DNA from: JASHPR01 sp963815375
GTDB lineage: Bacteria > Actinomycetota > Actinomycetes > Streptosporangiales > Streptosporangiaceae
Assembly: GCA_963815375.1 (NCBI GenBank)
Contig: CAWFGX010000001.1
Location: forward strand, 1,240,001 to 1,304,000
Reading direction: 5' to 3'
Length of the DNA: 64,000 nt
In this document: positions 59,035-64,000 of the stretch, piece by piece
Layout: each line of letters starts with the position of its first letter
How positions within the stretch are numbered: position 1 is the stretch's first letter
Made by a program: the position numbers and the translations under genes
The notes under the pieces: generated by a model
Told to the model about the DNA's origin: nothing
Seen by the model: only the letters and a program-made list of their open reading frames with translations
Databases searched by the model: none

Positions 59035-60184
59035 CGACGCGCTGGATCTGGTTGGTGCCCTCGTAGATCTGGGTGATCTTGGCGTCGCGCATCATCCGCT
59101 CGACCGGGTAGTCGTGCACATACCCGTAGCCGCCGAGAAGCTGGACCGCGTCGGTGGTTACCTCCATGGCCGCGTCGGACGCGAAGCACTTGCAGGCCGA
59201 GGACATGAACGTGAGGTCGGGCACGCGCTCGCCCGCCATCGCGCGCTCTGACCGGGCCGCGGCCGCGTACGTCAGTTCCCGCGCCGCGGCGACCTTCATC
59301 GCCATGTCCGCGAGCATGAACTGAACGCCCTGGAACTCGGCAACAGCCTTCCCGAACTGGTGCCGTTCTTTGACGTAGCCGGTGGCGTAGTCCAGCGCGC
59401 CCTGGGCGATGCCCAGCGCCTGGGCCGCGATCGTGACCCTGGTGTGGTCGAGCGAAGACAGCGCGGTGCGGAACCCCGTACCCTCCTCGCCGATCAGGCG
59501 GTCAGCCGGGATCCTGCAGTTGTCGAAGTACAGCTCCCGGGTCGGGGAGCCCTTGATGCCCATCTTGTGTTCCGGGGCGCCGAACGAGAACCCCTCGTCG
59601 CCGGACTCGACCACGAACGCCGAGATCCCGCGCGAGCCGGCGGCGGGATCGGTCACGGCCATGACCGTGTAGTAACGAGAGACACCCGCGTTGGTGATCC
59701 AGCGCTTGGCCCCGTTCAGGATGTAATCGGAACCGTCCCGTACCGCGCGGGTCTTCATCCTGGCAGCATCGGAACCGGCCTCGGGCTCGGACAGCGCATA
59801 GGAGAACATCGCCTCGCCGCTGGCAACCGGCGGCAGGTAGCGCCGTTTGAGCTCGTCGGAGCCTGCGAGCAGCAGCGGCATCGTGCCCAGCTTGTTGACG
59901 GCCGGGATGAGCGACGACGACGCGCAGGCCCGAGCCACCTCCTCGATCACGATCGCGGTCGCGATCGCGTCGGCGCCAGCGCCCCCGTACTCCTCCGGGA
60001 TGTGCACGGCCTGCAACTCGGCCTTGACCAGCGCGTCGTGCGCCTCTTGCGGGAACTCGGCGGCCTGGTCCACCTTGGCGGCATGCGGGGCGATCTTCTC
60101 GTCGGCCAGCGCGCGCACCGCCTCGCGCAGCGCTTCAAGCTCAGGCGACAGGGCGAAGGCAGGGAAGTCAGCGCTCATGGCCAT
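59006..60184 (-). CDS. acyl-CoA dehydrogenase
   Basis: 392 residues (ATG at 60184 or 60178). Landmarks are ALSEPEAGSDAARMKTRAV, the FAD/substrate signature; KRWITNAGVSRYYTVMAV; and the C-terminal DAVQLLGGYGYVHDYPVERM followed by DAKITQIYEGTNQIQRVVM, the family's two PROSITE-type regions. The catalytic Glu is in IYEGTNQ. It oxidises a short- or branched-chain acyl-CoA; the substrate is not predictable. Divergent from the methyltransferase gene. Confidence 0.95.
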   Translation of the reverse strand: MAMSADFPAFALSPELEALREAVRALADEKIAPHAAKVDQAAEFPQEAHDALVKAELQAVHIPEEYGGAGADAIATAIVIEEVARACASSSLIPAVNKLGTMPLLLAGSDELKRRYLPPVASGEAMFSYALSEPEAGSDAARMKTRAVRDGSDYILNGAKRWITNAGVSRYYTVMAVTDPAAGSRGISAFVVESGDEGFSFGAPEHKMGIKGSPTRELYFDNCRIPADRLIGEEGTGFRTALSSLDHTRVTIAAQALGIAQGALDYATGYVKERHQFGKAVAEFQGVQFMLADMAMKVAAARELTYAAAARSERAMAGERVPDLTFMSSACKCFASDAAMEVTTDAVQLLGGYGYVHDYPVERMMRDAKITQIYEGTNQIQRVVMARQLLKG

Positions 60185-60254
60185 GATGTTAGGTCCTGAT
60201 TTTCCGAACGCGGGCAAGTGCCCACCCCGGCGGCATGCTGAATCTGGAGCACCC

Positions 60255-61421
60255 GTGACCATGGACCTGCTGGCAGCGCAGGGCCGCGAGCTGCTGGACC
60301 GGCTGGCGGGCGAGGACGCCGGTCCAGAGCGCGCGCTGGAACTCGCTCGCGCCCTGCGCGGCCGTTACCCGCCCGGCCTGATCGCCGCCGCGCTCACGCA
60401 GGTTTCGCTGCGGCACGCGGGGCGGGCGAAGTTCAGCCGTGCCGACCAGATGCTGTTCACCCGCGACGGTCTGGAGCAGGCGTCCTCGGAGCTGACCGGG
60501 TCGCATGCGGCTGCCCGCTTGCCGGCTGGCGGGCTAGTTGCCGACCTGTGCTGCGGCATCGGCGGCAACGTCATCACGCTCGGTGCGGGCCGCCGGCTGC
60601 TCGCTGTGGACCGTGACCCGGTGACTCTGGCGTTCGCGCGGCACAACGCCGGCGTCTACGGCGTGGCGGACCGGCTGGCGGTCGTCTGCGCCGACGTTCG
60701 CGAGATCACGCTGGCCGGGCTGGACGCGGTGTTCGTTGACCCGGCGCGCCGGGCTGGAGGGCGGCGCCTGGCCGCCGGGCGCAGCGAACCGGCGCTGGGG
60801 TGGTGCCTGGCGCTGGCCGGCCAGGTACCCGCAGTCGGCATCAAGACGGCCCCGGGGCTGCCGCGTGAGCTGGTCCCGCCTGGGTGGGAGGCCGAGTTCG
60901 TGGCAGTCGGCCGGGACCTAAAGGAGGCCCTGCTCTGGTCCCCGGCGCTGGCGACCGCGCGCACCCGGGCCACGGTGCTCCCGTCTGGGGACACGCTCAC
61001 GGCATCTCTGGCCGGTCCCGGTGCCGACGTGCCGGTGGCGGAGCCAGGCGCGTTCCTCTTGGATCCGAGCCCAGCCGTGACCCGCGCCGGGCTGGTCCAG
61101 GAACTGGCGCGGCTGCTTGGCGTCTGGCAGATCGATCGGGAGATCGCGTTCCTGTCCTCGGATCAGGAGCTGCGCACGCCCTTCGCGCGCACGCTGCGGG
61201 TGCTGGAGTCGGCGCCATGGCACGAACGGCACTTCGCCCGAAAACTGGCAGACCTCGGCATAGGAGCGGTCGATATCCGGCGCCGCGGCCTGGCCGGGGA
61301 CGTACAGCAGATCCACCGCCGCCTGGGCCTGCATGGCCCAGGCCGGGCCACAGTCGTGATCACCCGGGCTCGTGGCCGCCCCTGGGGCCTGATCTGTACC
61401 GACTTGCCGGAATCTGGCTGA
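60255..61421 (+). CDS. class I SAM methyltransferase with THUMP-like C-terminal domain
   Basis: 388 residues from a GTG with GGAG six bases before it; an ATG two codons later is also possible. The N-terminal helical region reads YPPGLIAAALTQVSLRHAGR. Motif I is LVADLCCGIGGNVITLG. DAVFVDPARRAGGRR is a D-P-A-R acceptor motif reminiscent of N-methyltransferases of RNA. The C-terminal ~90 residues resemble a THUMP-like domain (FARKLADLGIGAVDIRRRG). Probably an RNA methyltransferase; target not known. Confidence 0.85.
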   Translation: MTMDLLAAQGRELLDRLAGEDAGPERALELARALRGRYPPGLIAAALTQVSLRHAGRAKFSRADQMLFTRDGLEQASSELTGSHAAARLPAGGLVADLCCGIGGNVITLGAGRRLLAVDRDPVTLAFARHNAGVYGVADRLAVVCADVREITLAGLDAVFVDPARRAGGRRLAAGRSEPALGWCLALAGQVPAVGIKTAPGLPRELVPPGWEAEFVAVGRDLKEALLWSPALATARTRATVLPSGDTLTASLAGPGADVPVAEPGAFLLDPSPAVTRAGLVQELARLLGVWQIDREIAFLSSDQELRTPFARTLRVLESAPWHERHFARKLADLGIGAVDIRRRGLAGDVQQIHRRLGLHGPGRATVVITRARGRPWGLICTDLPESG

Positions 61422-61478
61422 CCGCCGCCTGTATCAGCGCAGCACGGTAGGCTCCGTCTGCTTTGGGAGAAAGGTCGA

Positions 61479-63050
61479 GTGATGCCCTCGGAATTACTGC
61501 CGGGTGATCCGGCCGAGCTGGGAGGCTACCGGCTCAGTGGCCGGCTGGGCGCGGGCGGGATGGGCCGCGTCTACCTGGCATTCACGCGGGGTGGGCGCCC
61601 GGTGGCCGTGAAGGTGCTGCGGCCGGAACTCGGCGATGACGCGGAGTTCCGGGCCAGGTTCCGGCACGAGATCGCGGCGGCGCGACGGGTGAGCGGGTTG
61701 TTCACAGCCCAGGTGCTGGACGGCGACCCGGACGGATCGCCGCCGTGGCTGGTGACGGTGTACGTCCCCGGGCCGTCGCTGGCGCAGGCGGTCTCCGGTC
61801 ACGGACCGCTGCCGGAGGCGAGCGTGGTTCTTGTGATGGCCGGGGTCGCGGAGGCGCTGATGGCTATCCATGCCGCCGGCCTGGTGCACCGTGACCTCAA
61901 GCCGTCGAACGTGCTGCTGGCGGCCGATGGCCCCCGTGTGATCGACTTCGGGATCGCCAGGGCTGTCCACTCGCCGATGCTGACCCGCACCGGGTTCCGC
62001 ATCGGGTCGCCGCAGTACATGGCGCCCGAGCAGGTGCAGGGCGGGCCTGTGACCGCGGCGACGGACGTGTTCGCGCTGGGCGCTCTGGCCATGTTCGCGG
62101 CGACCGGCCGGTCACCGTTCGGGGAGGGCGACGACGCGGCCGTGCTGTACCGCGTGGTGCACTCCGATCCCGACCTGGGAGGCTGCCCGGGCCGGCTGCT
62201 GGGGCTCATCCGGGCTTGCCTGGCCCGGGACCCGCGCGCGAGGCCCGCGCCCGCGCAGGTTATCGAGCACTGCCGGGCGCTGGTCCCGGCGGGCAGGCTG
62301 GAGTTCAGCACGTCCTGGCTGCCTCCCGCTGTTGCGGCCGACGTGGCCCGTCATGACGCAATGTCCGCGCCCGCGCCGCCAGCCCCGCGAGCTGCGCCTG
62401 CCGCCACGGCAGCGGAGTGGGCAGCGATGGCGCAGCCGACGATCGGGCCGACGCTGCCGCGGACCATGCTGGACCCTGACGGGCCAGTGCCACAGCGCCA
62501 CCGGCTGTCCCGCGCGGCTCTGGGCGGCGTCATCGCGGCCACAGTGGTCGTCGCGGCCCTGATCGGCTACAGCGTGGCCGCCCTGACGGGCTTTGGCCAT
62601 GGCAAGGACCAGAACCCCGCCTCCAGCCAGCTGGACGCGTGCCTGTTCGGCACCTGGACGATGACATCTGGGGCCGGCCCAATCCCCGACGGCCAGACCG
62701 TGGTCTACACAGGCCACGGGCCAAGCACGACGTTCCAGGCCAGCGGAGTTGAGACCCAAGACTACGGCACCGGCACGACGCTGGAAGCGCAGCTGGACGG
62801 TGCGACCTACACGATCGTCTACTCAGGCAGCGCCACCTCCCGCTATGCCACCGAGAAGGGCAAGCTGCGGATCAGCGACTTGTCAGCGCATGGCGGCTAC
62901 ACGTTGCTCCGTAACGGGTCGCCGTACAGCAGCACCCCGCTTACGTCTCGGTCGCAAACCACTTCTGTGCCTTATGCGTGCTCTGCTGGCACGCTGCAGC
63001 TATCGCTTCCTGGCGGAATCACCGAGGTGCTGACCAGGGACAGGCCCTGA
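61479..63050 (+). CDS. membrane-anchored PknB-type Ser/Thr kinase
   Basis: 523 residues (GTG at 61479 or ATG at 61482; GGGAGAAAGG upstream). The kinase domain (~15-265) has GAGGMGRVYLA, VAVKVL, HRDLKPSNVLL, VIDFGIA and YMAPEQV. A Pro/Ala juxtamembrane linker follows, then one TM helix (~345-370: GVIAATVVVAALIGYSVAAL) and a ~150-residue extracytoplasmic domain starting with LDACLFGTWTM, which resembles a lipocalin-like sensor with two Cys. Downstream targets unknown. Confidence 0.93.
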   Translation: MMPSELLPGDPAELGGYRLSGRLGAGGMGRVYLAFTRGGRPVAVKVLRPELGDDAEFRARFRHEIAAARRVSGLFTAQVLDGDPDGSPPWLVTVYVPGPSLAQAVSGHGPLPEASVVLVMAGVAEALMAIHAAGLVHRDLKPSNVLLAADGPRVIDFGIARAVHSPMLTRTGFRIGSPQYMAPEQVQGGPVTAATDVFALGALAMFAATGRSPFGEGDDAAVLYRVVHSDPDLGGCPGRLLGLIRACLARDPRARPAPAQVIEHCRALVPAGRLEFSTSWLPPAVAADVARHDAMSAPAPPAPRAAPAATAAEWAAMAQPTIGPTLPRTMLDPDGPVPQRHRLSRAALGGVIAATVVVAALIGYSVAALTGFGHGKDQNPASSQLDACLFGTWTMTSGAGPIPDGQTVVYTGHGPSTTFQASGVETQDYGTGTTLEAQLDGATYTIVYSGSATSRYATEKGKLRISDLSAHGGYTLLRNGSPYSSTPLTSRSQTTSVPYACSAGTLQLSLPGGITEVLTRDRP

Positions 63051-63191
63051 CGTCAGGGGTACGAAGCCGCTAGCGACGCCCCGGCGCAGGCGCAATTGCA
63101 ATCCCGGGCTGGGGGTAGGCTGCGTCGTCAGGTCAGGCAGCGCTGCGCCCGGCAGGCGCCCTAGTCAGCGCGCAAGAAAGGACAGGTAAGC

Positions 63192-64000
63192 GTGCTGGGA
63201 ATGACGAACCGTCGGACCGGATCCCGGCCCGCATCGCGGGTTGCGTCGTTGTCCTATGCCGCCGCTGCCGCCGCGGCGATGGCCGTGTTCGGATACTTGC
63301 TCTTGTGGGCTCGCGGCGACGGACTGGACCTGACGGTGTACCGCGACGCGGTGCACTACTGGTGGGCCGGGGGCAACCCGTACCTCGCAGCGTTCACACA
63401 CAGCCGGCTGCGCTTCACCTATCCCCCGTTTGCCTTCCCGGCGCTGTCACCGCTCAACTGGACGCCCTTTCCGGTAACCCAGTGGCTGCTGTGGGCGGCC
63501 AGCATCGGTGCCGGGACCGGCTCGGTGGTGCTGGTGCTGCGCGAGCGCGGCATCAAGGTGACGCCTCCGGTCTGGTGCGGCGCGCTCGCCTTGTCGTGTA
63601 TCTCGGTGATCTTCCTCGAGCCAGTGCGGAGCGCGATCGACTACGGCCAGATCGAGCTGGTCCTCATGTTCGTCGTGGTTGCCGATCTGCTGCTGGTCCC
63701 TCGGCCTTATCGCGGAGTGCTGACCGGAATCGCCGCGGCAATCAAGCTGACGCCACTCGTCTTCGGCATCCTCCTGCTCGTGAGCCGCGACATGAAATCA
63801 GCGCTGCGCATGGCGGTGTCGTTTGTCGCCTGCACAGCCGTGTCCTGGCTGCTGTGGCCCAAACTGTCCCGCGCCTACTGGCTGCACGACCTGCTGGACC
63901 CCGGCCGGGCCGGAAGCCTCAGTTACGCCGGCAATCAGTCCTGGAATGCGATCCTGCACCGGTCCCCGTTCCCCGCTACTGGGTCCACCGCTGCGTGGGT
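63192..64000 (+). CDS. GT87 (DUF2029) polyprenyl-phosphomannose-dependent mannosyltransferase, partial
   Basis: Open from GTG 63192 (ATG 63201 alternative) to the window end with no stop, 269 codons. AAAGGACAGG precedes the start. Multiple TM helices begin near residue 20. Conserved family phrases are GDGLDLTVYRDAVHYWW, the Asp after TM1; FTYPPFAFPALSPL; IDYGQIELVLMF; and GIAAAIKLTPLVFG. These match alpha-1,2-mannosyltransferases of lipomannan-type glycolipid synthesis. The rest of the gene is outside the window. Confidence 0.9.
   Translation, partial: MLGMTNRRTGSRPASRVASLSYAAAAAAAMAVFGYLLLWARGDGLDLTVYRDAVHYWWAGGNPYLAAFTHSRLRFTYPPFAFPALSPLNWTPFPVTQWLLWAASIGAGTGSVVLVLRERGIKVTPPVWCGALALSCISVIFLEPVRSAIDYGQIELVLMFVVVADLLLVPRPYRGVLTGIAAAIKLTPLVFGILLLVSRDMKSALRMAVSFVACTAVSWLLWPKLSRAYWLHDLLDPGRAGSLSYAGNQSWNAILHRSPFPATGSTAAW

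Overview
The window is chromosomal DNA of a high-GC actinomycete. The evidence is the strong GC bias at third codon positions, frequent GTG starts, ATGA/GTGA stop-start overlaps, a complete conservon (sensor-like protein, roadblock, DUF742, GTPase, P450), an AfsR-type SARP regulator, many TetR/GntR/LacI regulators and several secreted polymer-degrading enzymes. I see no rRNA, tRNA, CRISPR array, insertion sequence or prophage. Species cannot be named from sequence alone.

Layout. 0-4 kb: an unknown gene, a GNAT acetyltransferase, and an MFS exporter with a downstream TetR gene under a visible tandem operator. 4-6.5 kb: a minus-strand cassette of a small membrane protein, an FHA protein and a Ser/Thr kinase, followed by an orphan reading frame. 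6.7-10.4 kb: cobalamin genes (cobC-like, cobQ, cobD). 10.4-12.6 kb: a PAS-GAF-SpoIIE phosphatase. 12.9-19.2 kb: a two-component system divergent from two lipoproteins, an HlyD-like adaptor, an ABC ATPase and a MacB/FtsX permease. 19.3-24.2 kb: a truncated sedolisin, a GntR-ABC operon and a collapsed two-component system. 24.9-27.3 kb: an intact secreted sedolisin with two Ig-like repeats. 27.5-33.3 kb: the conservon plus a luciferase-like oxidoreductase. 33.4-37.4 kb: TetR/SDR, methyltransferase/flavoprotein and XRE-cupin genes. 37.7-42.7 kb: a GH16 glucanase, a MurJ-like flippase, and an MBL/TetR pair. 42.7-46.5 kb: an AfsR-like regulator between two diverged noncoding repeats. 46.5-51.3 kb: a GH55-like protein, a GH18 chitinase and a divergent LacI regulator. 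51.8-52.9 kb: DUF1772/TetR. 53-58.8 kb: a second copy of the two-component/lipoprotein/HlyD/ABC module. 59-64 kb: an acyl-CoA dehydrogenase, a methyltransferase, a membrane Ser/Thr kinase and the start of a GT87 mannosyltransferase.

How the genes fit together. Two paralogous envelope-sensing efflux modules lie about 40 kb apart in one architecture: HK and RR facing away from lipoprotein, adaptor, ATPase and permease. The chitinase, GH55-like protein and LacI regulator look like one carbohydrate-responsive unit, and the GH16 enzyme has similar substrates. Several regulators (TetR x3, LacI) sit next to clear palindromes.

The most unusual signal is the pair of repeats flanking the AfsR-like gene. 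Each carries Shine-Dalgarno-preceded micro-reading-frames starting (A/G)TGCGC, several encoding peptides of the form M-R-x-x-x-W-x, and each is followed by a hairpin. They neighbour a regulator whose TPR domain could in principle bind short peptides. This is a hypothesis, not an established system.
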